Both the position numbers and the translations under genes were made by a program. From positions 1 to 32,785 of the forward strand of contig JAGXBG010000005.1 in assembly GCA_018971215.1 (NCBI GenBank): a stretch of 32,785 nucleotides of DNA, given 5' to 3'. Numbering within the stretch: the first letter of the stretch is position 1; every line of letters begins with the position of its first letter. Of the stretch, positions 1-7,276 are shown piece by piece. Below the pieces are notes generated by a model. The model ran no database searches. It had not been told where the DNA came from and saw only the letters and a program-made list of their open reading frames with translations. This DNA is from Alphaproteobacteria bacterium. Lineage in GTDB: Bacteria > Pseudomonadota > Alphaproteobacteria > ATCC43930 > CGMCC-115725.

Positions 1-49
1 CTCCGACGCCGCCAATCGGCACACACCCCTGAGCCGATAACGGACGATC

Positions 50-364
50 ATGGTATTCGGGCGCAAGCAGAAAACGGGGCAGCGGGGCGACGCCGCGACG
101 GCCAAGCCGTCGCTGTTGCGCCTCTTCCTGCCCGGCGCTGCGCTCGGATTGCTGCTCTTCGTTATCCAAGGCACTGCCTTTGATGAAGGCGTCTCGCCGT
201 GGAGCATCGGCGCGGTCATGGCGTCGCGGCTGGTCGCGGACGCGGTGGTCGGCGTCGTTGCGCTGTGTGCGTTCTACATCGCGTTTTATGCCGCCCGATG
301 GATTCTGGCGCAGGTCTGGGGCTGGACGCGCGCCACCGTGACGCGGCGCGGCATACGGTCATGA
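50..364 (+). CDS. Small two-helix membrane protein, unknown function
   Basis: The product is 104 residues and I do not recognise the family. After a basic N-terminus (KQK, then R and K residues to about position 24) there are two hydrophobic stretches, roughly residues 25-42 and 58-85, followed by a basic tail ending TRRGIRS. This pattern fits a small inner-membrane protein with two transmembrane helices. Its stop overlaps the fliH start in an ATGA arrangement at 361-364, so it is translationally coupled to the export genes and is probably part of the flagellar operon. A role as an accessory to the export apparatus or motor is inference from position only. The start at 50 has only a weak purine-rich stretch upstream. 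Confidence 0.6.
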   Translation: MVFGRKQKTGQRGDAATAKPSLLRLFLPGAALGLLLFVIQGTAFDEGVSPWSIGAVMASRLVADAVVGVVALCAFYIAFYAARWILAQVWGWTRATVTRRGIRS

Positions 365-1128
365 TCAAGCGGCTCAAAACCCGCGACGCGCGCATCGCTC
401 GCTGGCATGCGCCGTCGCTGGTTCCCGACGAGGCCGAGGCGCCCCGCCTGTCGCACAAGTCATCGGCGGCAGAACCACGTCCGCCCGCGGCCGAGCCCAC
501 AAAGTCCGAGGCGGACGAAGCTGCGGCCGCAGCGGCTGCCGCCCTCGAAGCGCTGCGCGCCGAAAAGGCCGCTGCCGGTTATGCCGAAGGCTTGGCGCGC
601 GGCGTCGAAGAAGGGCGGGCGCAAGGCCACGGCGCGGGGCTTGATGCCGGCCGCCGCGCCGCCGAAGCCGATGCGGCGACCGCCGCCGCCCGGTTCGCCA
701 AGCTCTTCGACGCGCTCGGCGGCGAAATCAAGGTGCTCGACGACGCGGTCGAGGACGCCGTCGTGGCGCTGGCGCTCGAACTCGCGCGCCGCGTCGTCGG
801 TGCCGAGGTGGCGCGCAGCCGCGAGGCGCTCGCCGGTCTCATCCGCCAGGTCTTGGCGGAAATCCCAATCGACACCGGTACGCCGCGCGTCCTGCTTCAT
901 CCCGACGATCTTGCCGCCTTGCGCACGCATTTGCCCGACATCGGCAGTGGCAAGGTCGAGCTGGTCGCGGACGAAACCATCGAACCTGGCGGCTGCCGCG
1001 TTTTGGCGGACGGCGTCGACAACGCTACCCGGCCAGATCGGCGCTGGATCGAACGCAGCAGCCTGTTCGAGGGCGATCTGACGCTGGCGGCGCGCTGGCG
1101 GGCGGCGATGCTGGCCCTTTTCGACTAG
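361..1128 (+). CDS. fliH: Flagellar assembly protein FliH (export ATPase regulator)
   Basis: FliH binds the FliI ATPase in the cytoplasm, restrains it and docks it at the export gate. From the ATG at 361 the product is 255 residues, close to the usual 220-270. A variable Ala/Glu-rich N-terminus leads into the family hallmark, an unbroken GxxxG series with glycines at 73, 77, 81, 85, 89, 93 and 97. After this comes a V-ATPase subunit E-like C-terminal half containing ALELARRVVGAEVARS and the conserved GGCRV near the end. The reading frame is open back to 199, but that extension runs through the upstream gene; the 361 start makes an ATGA overlap and matches family length. FliI follows after 9 bases. 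Confidence 0.9.
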   Translation: MIKRLKTRDARIARWHAPSLVPDEAEAPRLSHKSSAAEPRPPAAEPTKSEADEAAAAAAAALEALRAEKAAAGYAEGLARGVEEGRAQGHGAGLDAGRRAAEADAATAAARFAKLFDALGGEIKVLDDAVEDAVVALALELARRVVGAEVARSREALAGLIRQVLAEIPIDTGTPRVLLHPDDLAALRTHLPDIGSGKVELVADETIEPGGCRVLADGVDNATRPDRRWIERSSLFEGDLTLAARWRAAMLALFD

Positions 1129-1137
1129 CGAACGAAG

Positions 1138-2499
1138 ATGCAGCTCACTGCCGAAGACAATGTTCGCCTGGTCGACGCCTTGCACCGTTATCGCGGCCGC
1201 TTCGCGAGCGCCGAACGCATCTCCCATGTCAGCGGCATCCTGACCCGGATCGTCGGTTTCGTCATGGAGGCACGCGGCATCCGCGTCAGCGTCGGCCAGC
1301 GCTGCTTCGTCGAGAGCGCGAATGGTCGGCTGGTGCCGGCCGAGGTCATCGGATTCGACGGCGGCCGCTCCTTTCTCATGGTCGAAGGCCACGCCGACGG
1401 ATTGGCCGCGGGCGCCCGGGTTATTCCGGCCGGCTCGGCGACCGAGGTGCCGGTCGGCAAGGCGCTGCTCGGCCGCGTCATCGACGGCGCCGGCCGGCCG
1501 CTCGACGGCAAGGGGCCGGTGCGCTGCACCGAACACATGCCGCTGTTCGGTCGTCCGACCAACCCGATGGCGCGCACCATCATCGATCAGCCGCTCGACG
1601 TTGGCGTGCGCTCGATCAACGCACTGTTCACCGTCGGCGAGGGCGCGCGGCTCGGCCTGTTCGCCGGCAGCGGCGTCGGCAAAAGCGTTCTGCTGGGCAT
1701 GATGGCGCGCTACACCGCCGCCGATATTGTCGTCGTCGGCCTGATCGGCGAGCGCGGCCGCGAAATCAAAGAATTCATCGAACGCAACCTGGCGCCCGAG
1801 GCGCTGGCCAAGGCGGTCATCGTCGCGGTGCCGGCCGACCAGTCGGCGCTGGCGCGCGTGCATGGCGCGCTGCGGGCGTCGACCATCGCCGAATATTTCC
1901 GCGACCAGGGCTGCAACGTGCTCCTACTCATGGATTCGCTGACGCGTTTCGCGATTGCGTCGCGCGAGATCGCGCTGGCGGTTGGCGAGGTGCCGTCGAG
2001 CCGCGGCTACCCGCCGTCGGTCTTCGGCCGGCTGGCGTCGCTGGTCGAGCGCGCTGGCACCGGCGGACCGCTCAACGGCAGCATCACCGCGTTCTACACG
2101 GTCCTGGTCGAAGGCGACGATCTCAACGATCCGGTGGCCGACGCCGCCCGCGCGATTTGTGACGGCCACATCGTGCTGTCGCGGCGCATCGCCGAACGCG
2201 GCCATTTTCCCGCGATCGACGTGGCGGCGTCGGTCAGCCGCGTGATGTTCTCCGTGGTGGCGCCGGCGCAGTTCGCTGCCGCCCGCGACTTCAGGGAGCT
2301 GCATACGCGCTACGAGGAAAGCCGCGACATGATCGCGATCGGCGGTTACCGGCCGGGGCACGACGCCGTGCTCGACCGCGCCGTCGCGCTGCACCCCGCA
2401 TTCGAGCGCTTCCTCCAGCAGGAAATGACCCAACGGGTCGTGTTCGCTCGGAGCATCGAAGACCTTTCGCAGACACTCGGTAAATCAGGAGGCGGTTGA
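1138..2499 (+). CDS. fliI: Flagellum-specific ATPase FliI
   Basis: FliI is the ATPase of the flagellar type III export apparatus, related to the F1 beta subunit. It forms a hexameric ring at the cytoplasmic face of the export gate and helps release substrates from chaperones. The product is 453 residues, a typical length. Visible motifs are the Walker A loop GSGVGKS at residues 177-183, GERGRE at 204-209 containing the catalytic-type glutamate, and the Walker B strand VLLLMD at 261-266 followed by SLTR. The segment SSRGYPPSVFGRL is also characteristic. The gene sits between fliH and fliJ, the usual order, and its TGA stop overlaps the fliJ ATG by one base (TGATG). Confidence 0.97.
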   Translation: MQLTAEDNVRLVDALHRYRGRFASAERISHVSGILTRIVGFVMEARGIRVSVGQRCFVESANGRLVPAEVIGFDGGRSFLMVEGHADGLAAGARVIPAGSATEVPVGKALLGRVIDGAGRPLDGKGPVRCTEHMPLFGRPTNPMARTIIDQPLDVGVRSINALFTVGEGARLGLFAGSGVGKSVLLGMMARYTAADIVVVGLIGERGREIKEFIERNLAPEALAKAVIVAVPADQSALARVHGALRASTIAEYFRDQGCNVLLLMDSLTRFAIASREIALAVGEVPSSRGYPPSVFGRLASLVERAGTGGPLNGSITAFYTVLVEGDDLNDPVADAARAICDGHIVLSRRIAERGHFPAIDVAASVSRVMFSVVAPAQFAAARDFRELHTRYEESRDMIAIGGYRPGHDAVLDRAVALHPAFERFLQQEMTQRVVFARSIEDLSQTLGKSGGG

Positions 2500-2939
2500 T
2501 GGCGTTGCATGCAATGGGAAAGCTGGCGGAGCGGCAGGTCGAGGAGGCGCAACGGCGATGGGCCGTGCTCGCCAAGGAATGCGCCGCCGCGCGCCGCAAG
2601 CTCAACCTGCTTCGCCAATACGGCGATTCCTATCGTGCGCAGCTCGAGGACGGCGGCCGGCAGGGCGTGGTGGCGTCGCAAGCGGCGTCGGTCGCGGCGT
2701 TCATCCGCCGCGTCGCCGACGTGGTGGCGCGTGAAGAGGCGCAGGTCCGGCAGCTCGAAGGCGCTTGCGAGCGCGAATGGGCCGACTTGGTCGTCGCTCG
2801 CCGCAACAAGCGCATGATCGAGATCCTGGTGGAGCGCCAGATGCTGCGCGAAGCCGAAGAGGCGCTGCGCCGCAGCCAGAGCGAAATCGACGACCTGATC
2901 GCGCGGGCCGGTATCTTCACCCGGGAATCGCGCGCGTGA
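2499..2939 (+). CDS. fliJ: Flagellar export protein FliJ
   Basis: FliJ is the coiled-coil stalk protein that sits in the FliI hexamer and couples the ATPase to FlhA; it also recycles export chaperones. The product is 146 residues, the usual size, and almost entirely charged helix with heptad-like spacing and very few prolines. The ATG at 2499 overlaps the fliI stop and is preceded by AGGAGG at 2487-2492, six bases away, so this start is secure; a TTG at 2496 would add only one residue. Sequence identity in the family is low, so the assignment rests on length, coiled-coil character and the fixed position after fliI. Confidence 0.85.
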   Translation: MALHAMGKLAERQVEEAQRRWAVLAKECAAARRKLNLLRQYGDSYRAQLEDGGRQGVVASQAASVAAFIRRVADVVAREEAQVRQLEGACEREWADLVVARRNKRMIEILVERQMLREAEEALRRSQSEIDDLIARAGIFTRESRA

Positions 2940-2966
2940 GGAGCCCAACGCGCGCCGCAGACGGGC

Positions 2967-3041
2967 GAAAATCGGCGCCCAAAGCCTTGTGCCGCCGGCG
3001 GTTTTGCGGCATGATATATTGCCAAAAAAAGGAAAATCGGC
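2967..3041 (+). promoter_or_regulatory. Conserved A-tract element and half-site upstream of fliL
   Basis: The gap between fliJ and fliL (2940-3042) is the only sizeable break in the first operon. It holds a 22-base element at 3018-3039 (ATTGCC, seven A, GGAAAATCG) that matches the copy at 19344-19365 in 21 of 22 positions and the copy at 29907-29928 in 20 of 22. The last ten bases (GAAAATCGGC) also occur at 2967-2976, 65 bases upstream. The AAGGA within the element lies about nine bases before the fliL ATG and may act as the ribosome binding site, so a bound protein could compete with transcription or translation. The regulatory role is inferred; the repetition is seen directly. Confidence 0.55.
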
Positions 3042-3042
3042 A

Positions 3043-3570
3043 ATGGCAACCATAACACGCGATCCGCCCGCGGCGCGCCGGCGCACGCGCAAATCCGGCC
3101 GCTGGATCGTCATGCTGGCGGGGCTGGTGGTGGTCGCGGCCGGCGCCGCCGGTGGCTGGTATTACTGGCAGCACCGGAAGACGACGGTCGTCGAGGCGCC
3201 GCCGCAGCCGATTTACGTCGTGATCAAGCCGTTCGTCGTCACCATGCTCGACGACAATCAGACGACGCGCTTCGTTCAGGTCGGTGTCGATCTCGAGGTC
3301 ACGGACAAGGCCGCGAAAGAGCGCGTCGAGCAGGCGCTGCCGGCGATCCAGGACGCGATCCGCCTGCAGGTTCTGCAAAGCAAGGTCGCCGAGGTTACCT
3401 CGCCGCAAGGGGTCGAGCAGCTGCGCAAGTTGCTCATCGCCCAGGCCAACAACACGGTCAATTCCGTCATGCCGCTGCCGGCCGATCCGCACACGCCGCC
3501 GGCGAAGCCGGGTCAGGCCCCCCCGCCGCCGGTGCACAACGTCTTCTTCACCGAGCTCGTCGTCGAATGA
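3043..3570 (+). CDS. fliL: Flagellar basal body-associated protein FliL
   Basis: FliL is a single-pass inner-membrane protein that surrounds the stator units and supports torque, especially under load. From the ATG at 3043 the product is 175 residues. It has a basic N-terminus, one transmembrane helix at about residues 22-43, and a periplasmic FliL domain with conserved-looking segments YVVIKPFVVTML, RFVQVGVDLEV and the C-terminal VHNVFFTELVVE. A proline-rich insertion (PHTPPAKPGQAPPPP) precedes that tail, which differs from shorter FliL proteins. An in-frame GTG at 2989 would add 18 residues, but the ATG at 3043 has a better ribosome-binding context. The stop overlaps the fliO start (ATGA). 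Confidence 0.92.
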   Translation: MATITRDPPAARRRTRKSGRWIVMLAGLVVVAAGAAGGWYYWQHRKTTVVEAPPQPIYVVIKPFVVTMLDDNQTTRFVQVGVDLEVTDKAAKERVEQALPAIQDAIRLQVLQSKVAEVTSPQGVEQLRKLLIAQANNTVNSVMPLPADPHTPPAKPGQAPPPPVHNVFFTELVVE

Positions 3571-3965
3571 CCGGCCTTGGCGGCCTGACCGCGGATCCAA
3601 GCCACGCCTCGGTCTTCAGCGGCCTGATGCCGTTGCTCGTCGGCATGGGCGCCGTCGTGCTGGTGCTCGGCGGATTGCTCTGGCTGGTGCGCCGCCGTTT
3701 CGGACCGACCGGCCCGACCAAGATCGACTGCTCCGTGGTCGGCGGCCTGGCGGTCGGGCCGCGCGAACGCCTTGTCGTCGTGCGCGTCGAGGGCAAGCGA
3801 TTGCTGCTTGGCGTCACCGGCAGCGCCATCGGCCTGCTGTGCGAATTGCCGGACGTTGCCGCCCCGCCGTCGGTGCCGGCGCCGGCCGGTTTTAGCGCGG
3901 CGCTGGCGCAGGCGTTCGATCGCTGGCGCGGCGCCAAGCCTATGGATGGCGGCCATGCGCCTTAG
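3567..3965 (+). CDS. fliO: Flagellar biosynthesis protein FliO
   Basis: FliO is a small membrane protein that helps assemble the FliP-FliQ-FliR export pore. The product is 132 residues. It has a short periplasmic N-terminus, one strong transmembrane helix at about residues 16-42, and a cytoplasmic FliO-type domain with the pattern RERLVVVRVEGKRLLLGVT followed by a glycine-rich stretch. The ATG overlaps the fliL stop in ATGA, and the end overlaps the fliP start by 11 bases. FliO is poorly conserved in sequence; the assignment rests on the domain pattern and the location between fliL and fliP. Confidence 0.85.
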   Translation: MTGLGGLTADPSHASVFSGLMPLLVGMGAVVLVLGGLLWLVRRRFGPTGPTKIDCSVVGGLAVGPRERLVVVRVEGKRLLLGVTGSAIGLLCELPDVAAPPSVPAPAGFSAALAQAFDRWRGAKPMDGGHAP

Positions 3966-4704
3966 CCGCATCCTCGTCGGCGCCGCCGGATTGTTTGTTC
4001 TGCCCATGGCCGCGCATGCCGCGCCGGCCGGTCTCGATGCCTTGATTGCCACGCCGGCCGCGCACGGCGCCGTGTCCTACACCGTGCCGATCCAGATTCT
4101 CTTGTTCATGACCGGGCTGGTGTTCCTGCCGGCCGTGCTGCTGGCGATGACGTCGTTCACCCGCATCATCATCGTGCTGTCGCTGCTGCGCCAGGCGCTC
4201 GGCCTGACTCAGACGCCGCCCAACCAGATTCTGGTCGGCCTGGCGCTTTTTCTCACCATGTTCGTCATGGCGCCGGTGTTCAACCAGGTGAACACGGCGG
4301 CGCTGCAGCCGCTGCTGCAAAACAAGATCTCGGTGGAAGAGGCTGCGACCCGCGCCGAACCCGAGCTCAAATCGTTCATGCTCAAGCAGACGCGGTCCGA
4401 CGATCTCGGCATGTTCATCAAGCTGGCCGGCGGCCAGACCTACGACAAGGCCGAAGACGTGCCGATGCGCCTGGTGGCGCCGGCGTTCCTGACGTCGGAG
4501 CTGCGCACCGCCTTCCAGATCGGCTTCCTCATCTTCCTGCCGTTCATGGTGATCGACATCGTGGTGGCGGCGGTGATGATGTCGCTCGGCATGATGCTGC
4601 TGTCGCCGGTGACAGTGTCGCTGCCGCTCAAGCTGATGGTCTTCGTGCTGGTCAACGGCTGGATGTTGGTGATCGGCTCGCTGGCGCAGGGATTCTTCTC
4701 GTGA
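3955..4704 (+). CDS. fliP: Flagellar export gate protein FliP
   Basis: FliP forms, with FliR and FliQ, the helical export pore in the basal body. The product is 249 residues. The N-terminus (RLSRILVGAAGLFVLP and then AHAAPA) is a typical cleavable signal peptide, a known feature of FliP. Family signatures are visible: MTSFTRIIIVLSLLRQALG, PPNQILVGLALFLTMFVM, and near the end DIVVAAVMMSLGMMLLSP followed by LPLKLMVFVLVNGW. The frame is open upstream to 3772 through fliO; 3955 was chosen because it begins the signal peptide. An ATG at 3946 is also possible. The gene overlaps fliO by 11 bases and fliQ by 4. Confidence 0.96.
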   Translation: MRLSRILVGAAGLFVLPMAAHAAPAGLDALIATPAAHGAVSYTVPIQILLFMTGLVFLPAVLLAMTSFTRIIIVLSLLRQALGLTQTPPNQILVGLALFLTMFVMAPVFNQVNTAALQPLLQNKISVEEAATRAEPELKSFMLKQTRSDDLGMFIKLAGGQTYDKAEDVPMRLVAPAFLTSELRTAFQIGFLIFLPFMVIDIVVAAVMMSLGMMLLSPVTVSLPLKLMVFVLVNGWMLVIGSLAQGFFS

Positions 4705-4973
4705 ACCTGACCGGCGACATGGTGGCGCTCGCCGCCAACCGCATGCTGGTCGAGGCGCTGATCCTGGTGAGTCCGCCGCTCGCTGCCGTGCTGCTAGTAG
4801 GCCTGGTAGTGAGCCTCATTCAGGTCGGCACGCGCATGACCGATCTCACACTGGGGTTCGTACCGCGCTTTGCTGTCATCCTGCTGGTCACCGCGCTGAC
4901 GCTGCCGTGGATGGGCGCGCGGCTGTCGGCCTATTTCGTGTCCAACGTGGCGCAGGCCGCCGACCGGCCTTAG
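4701..4973 (+). CDS. fliQ: Flagellar export gate protein FliQ
   Basis: FliQ packs around the FliP-FliR pore as a two-helix hairpin. The product is 90 residues, the usual size, with two hydrophobic helices at about residues 19-40 and 52-72. The loop between them contains the conserved LIQVGTRMTDLTLGFVPR-type sequence. The start is GTG, overlapping the fliP stop (GTGA), which fits translational coupling in a conserved fliP-fliQ-fliR order. Confidence 0.94.
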   Translation: MNLTGDMVALAANRMLVEALILVSPPLAAVLLVGLVVSLIQVGTRMTDLTLGFVPRFAVILLVTALTLPWMGARLSAYFVSNVAQAADRP

Positions 4974-4981
4974 GCGCCATT

Positions 4982-5761
4982 ATGCTCGCCCTCACCGACG
5001 GCGACATCGCGCACTGGCTGGGCCTGCTGGTCTGGCCGCTGCTGCGCGGCCTGGCGCTGTTCGCTTTCGCGCCGGCCTTTGGTTCGAGCGCGGTGCCGGC
5101 GCCAGTGAAGGTCGCACTCGGCCTGGCGGTGGCGGCGGTCATCGGCGGCGTCGCCGGACCGATGGCGCCGCTCGATCTCTCATGGCAAACCGTGGCGCTG
5201 GTGTTCGAGCAGATTCTGGTCGGCGCCGCGATCGGCTTCGCCATGCGCGTGACCCTGTCGGTGATGGCGTTCGCCGGCGATCTCAGTGGCCTGCAGATGG
5301 GCTTCGGCTTCGCCACGCTGCTCGATCCGCAGGTCGGCGTGCCGATGCCGGCGATGGCCGATTTCTTCGATCTGCTCGGCACCGTGTTGTTCCTGGCGAT
5401 CGGCGGTCACCTGCTGCTGATTGCGGCATTGGTCAAAAGCTTCCAGATCGTGCCCGTAGCCGCGACCGTGGGCATCGTGCCCGCCGGCTGGGGCGCGCTC
5501 GCCGCATCGGGCGCTGCGCTGTTCCAGCTCGGCATTATTCTCGCGTTGCCGGTGGTTGCGGTCATGCTGGCGATCAATATCGCGATGGCGGTGGTGTCGC
5601 GCGTTGCGCCGCAGCTCAACATCATGTCGGTGGGTTTCGCGGTGTTCCTGTGGACGGGCATCGCCGCGACCGCGCTGCTGATGCCGTTCGTGACGCCGAC
5701 CGTCGAGCACCTGGTCGATGTCGGCTTGCGCCTGATCGAAGCGACGTTGCGCGGCGGGTGA
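4982..5761 (+). CDS. fliR: Flagellar export gate protein FliR
   Basis: FliR is the single-copy component of the FliPQR export pore and is predicted to be an integral inner-membrane protein. The product is 259 residues, normal for the family, with about six hydrophobic segments. Recognisable features are FAPAFGSSAVPAPVKVALGLAVA near the N-terminus, the G-rich FAGDLSGLQMGFGFATLLDPQ in the middle, and VSRVAPQLNIMSVGFAV in the C-terminal half. The frame is open to 4907, but that would overlap the end of fliQ; ATG at 4982, eight bases after the fliQ stop, gives the usual length. Confidence 0.95.
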   Translation: MLALTDGDIAHWLGLLVWPLLRGLALFAFAPAFGSSAVPAPVKVALGLAVAAVIGGVAGPMAPLDLSWQTVALVFEQILVGAAIGFAMRVTLSVMAFAGDLSGLQMGFGFATLLDPQVGVPMPAMADFFDLLGTVLFLAIGGHLLLIAALVKSFQIVPVAATVGIVPAGWGALAASGAALFQLGIILALPVVAVMLAINIAMAVVSRVAPQLNIMSVGFAVFLWTGIAATALLMPFVTPTVEHLVDVGLRLIEATLRGG

Positions 5762-5764
5762 GCC

Positions 5765-6898
5765 ATGGCCGACGATCAGGCGAGCGAAAACAAAACTGAA
5801 GAACCGACAGGCAGGCGCCTGAGCAAGGCGCGCGAAGAAGGCTCGATCGCCCGGTCGCGCGAGCTGCCTTCGGCGATCATGCTGATGACCGGCGCCGCAA
5901 TCGTCTTCTGGGGCGGCACGATCGCGGTGTCGCTGCTCGAACGGATGGTCGCCGCCGGCTTGCATATCGATCCGCTGCTCGGCCGCGATCCGGCGCGGCT
6001 GCTGACCGGGGCGTGGATGATCGTCAAGCCGGCGCTCGAGGTCATCATCGTCTTCGGCGGCGGCATCGCGGTAATCGGCACGCTGTCGGCGTTACTGGTC
6101 GGCGGCCTGATGTTCTCGTGGCGGCCGGTGATGCCGGATCTTGCGCGGCTCGATCCGGTCCAAGGGTTCGCCCGGCTGTGGTCGCGCGACGCGCTGATCG
6201 AGATCGTCAAATCGGTGGTCAAGCTGCTCGGTGTCGCGGCCGTCGCCTATTGGTGGCTGCGCGGCGAAACGCGCAATTTCGCCGACTTGGCGCGCGCCGG
6301 CTGGCCGGGCGGCCTGTGGCAGGCCGGCAGTCTGCTCGGGCAACTGTTCCTGCTGACCTCGTTCTCGCTGGCGGTCGTCGTCCTGCTCGAAGTGCCGTAC
6401 CGGATCTGGAGTCACCGTCAGGATTTGCGCATGAGCCGCCAGGAATTGCGCGACGAGGCGCGCGAGGTCGAAGGCAATCCGCAGACCAAGCGGCGCGTCA
6501 AGCAACTGCGCCGCAAGGTGGCGCGGGCGCGCATGATGACGCAGGTGCCCAAGGCAGACGTCGTGTTGACCAACCCATCGCACGTCTCGGTCGCGCTGCG
6601 CTACCAGCAGGGCACGATGCGGGCGCCGCGGATGGTCGCCAAAGGCGTCGGGCTCGTGGCGTTGCGCATCCGCGAAGTCGCCGCCGCGCACGAGGTGCCA
6701 GTGGTCGAGGCGCCGCCGCTGGCGCGTTCGCTGCACCGCTACGTCGAGATCGAGGATGAAGTACCGGTCGCGCTCTATCGCGCGGTCGCCGAGGTGTTGG
6801 CGTTCGTCTATCGCCTGCGTGCGGCGCAGGCGGCCGGCAAGCCGGCGCCGACCGCGCCGAGCGCCAGCTTCGATCCGCCGGATGAGTTGCGGATCTAG
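5765..6898 (+). CDS. flhB: Flagellar export switch protein FlhB
   Basis: FlhB is the export-gate component whose cytoplasmic domain cleaves itself and switches export from rod/hook to filament substrates. The product is 377 residues. The N-terminus has the usual KTEEPTGRRLSKAREEG. Four transmembrane helices lie between about residues 35 and 210, followed by the cytoplasmic domain with the typical MSRQELRDEAREVEGNPQ. The autocleavage motif, normally NPTH, is NPSH here (residues 270-273). The Asn and Pro at the scissile bond and the His are kept. The gene ends convergently with the flgN-like gene: both use the CTAG at 6895-6898 as a stop on opposite strands. Confidence 0.96.
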   Translation: MADDQASENKTEEPTGRRLSKAREEGSIARSRELPSAIMLMTGAAIVFWGGTIAVSLLERMVAAGLHIDPLLGRDPARLLTGAWMIVKPALEVIIVFGGGIAVIGTLSALLVGGLMFSWRPVMPDLARLDPVQGFARLWSRDALIEIVKSVVKLLGVAAVAYWWLRGETRNFADLARAGWPGGLWQAGSLLGQLFLLTSFSLAVVVLLEVPYRIWSHRQDLRMSRQELRDEAREVEGNPQTKRRVKQLRRKVARARMMTQVPKADVVLTNPSHVSVALRYQQGTMRAPRMVAKGVGLVALRIREVAAAHEVPVVEAPPLARSLHRYVEIEDEVPVALYRAVAEVLAFVYRLRAAQAAGKPAPTAPSASFDPPDELRI

Positions 6899-7260
6899 GC
6901 CTTGCCGAGTGAACGGCGCGACGCGGCCGCGCGTTCGCCGCCGCTGGGGCCGTAGGAAGGATGGCGCTCGAGCCGCTGGAGCGTCGCCAGACCGGCACGG
7001 AAATGGCGCAGCATCTCGCCAGCGATAATGGCGTTGCCGCGACCGAGGCGGCGGATTTCAGTCAACAGGCCCGTCAGCTCGGCGTTGCGGCCGAGCGGAC
7101 CCGGCGTCACGTCGGCGAGTTGCTCCGCCAGCGCATCAGTCTCGCCGGTAATGGCGGTGACGGCGCCGAAATCGCCACGCAACAACGCCTCGCGGCCGCG
7201 GACGAGCTTGCGTTTCGTCTCGCGCAGAATGCCGACCAGCCCGGAAGGAGCGACGACCAT
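6895..7260 (-). CDS. flgN: FlgN-like flagellar export chaperone
   Basis: FlgN is the cytoplasmic chaperone for the hook-filament junction proteins FlgK and FlgL. The product is 121 residues from the ATG at 7260, which has GGAGG five bases upstream; starts at 7299 or 7272 are in frame but poorly supported. The protein is helical, with the pattern of FlgN: a leading helix (LRETKRKLVRGREALLRGD), a middle helix (RNAELTGLLTEIRRLGRGN), a C-terminal helix (MLRHFRAGLATLQRL) and a YGPSG tail like that of other FlgN proteins. It lies 16 bases after flgA on the same strand, matching the flgA-flgM-flgN grouping of enteric bacteria but without flgM. The family call is by pattern and context. Confidence 0.65.
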   Translation of the reverse strand: MVVAPSGLVGILRETKRKLVRGREALLRGDFGAVTAITGETDALAEQLADVTPGPLGRNAELTGLLTEIRRLGRGNAIIAGEMLRHFRAGLATLQRLERHPSYGPSGGERAAASRRSLGKA

Positions 7261-7276
7261 GACAACCTCCATCAAA

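Noticed and set aside
33-40. GCCGATAA, identical to the enteric sigma-28 -10 box (also at 31426-31433 on the minus strand)
   Set aside because: No TAAA-like -35 lies 15 bases upstream in either case, and an octamer of this composition is expected about once by chance in a window of this size.
2-40. Possible C-terminal end of an upstream gene (frame ending TAA at 38-40)
   Set aside because: Only 12 residues are visible with no recognisable motif, so no product can be assigned.
460-1863. A 467-residue minus-strand frame across fliH-fliI, and similar long antisense frames at 16330-17880, 21899-23182, 24458-25804 and 25982-27379
   Set aside because: They lie opposite well-identified genes, are rich in Arg/Ala/Asp/His as expected for GC-rich antisense frames, and show no protein motifs.
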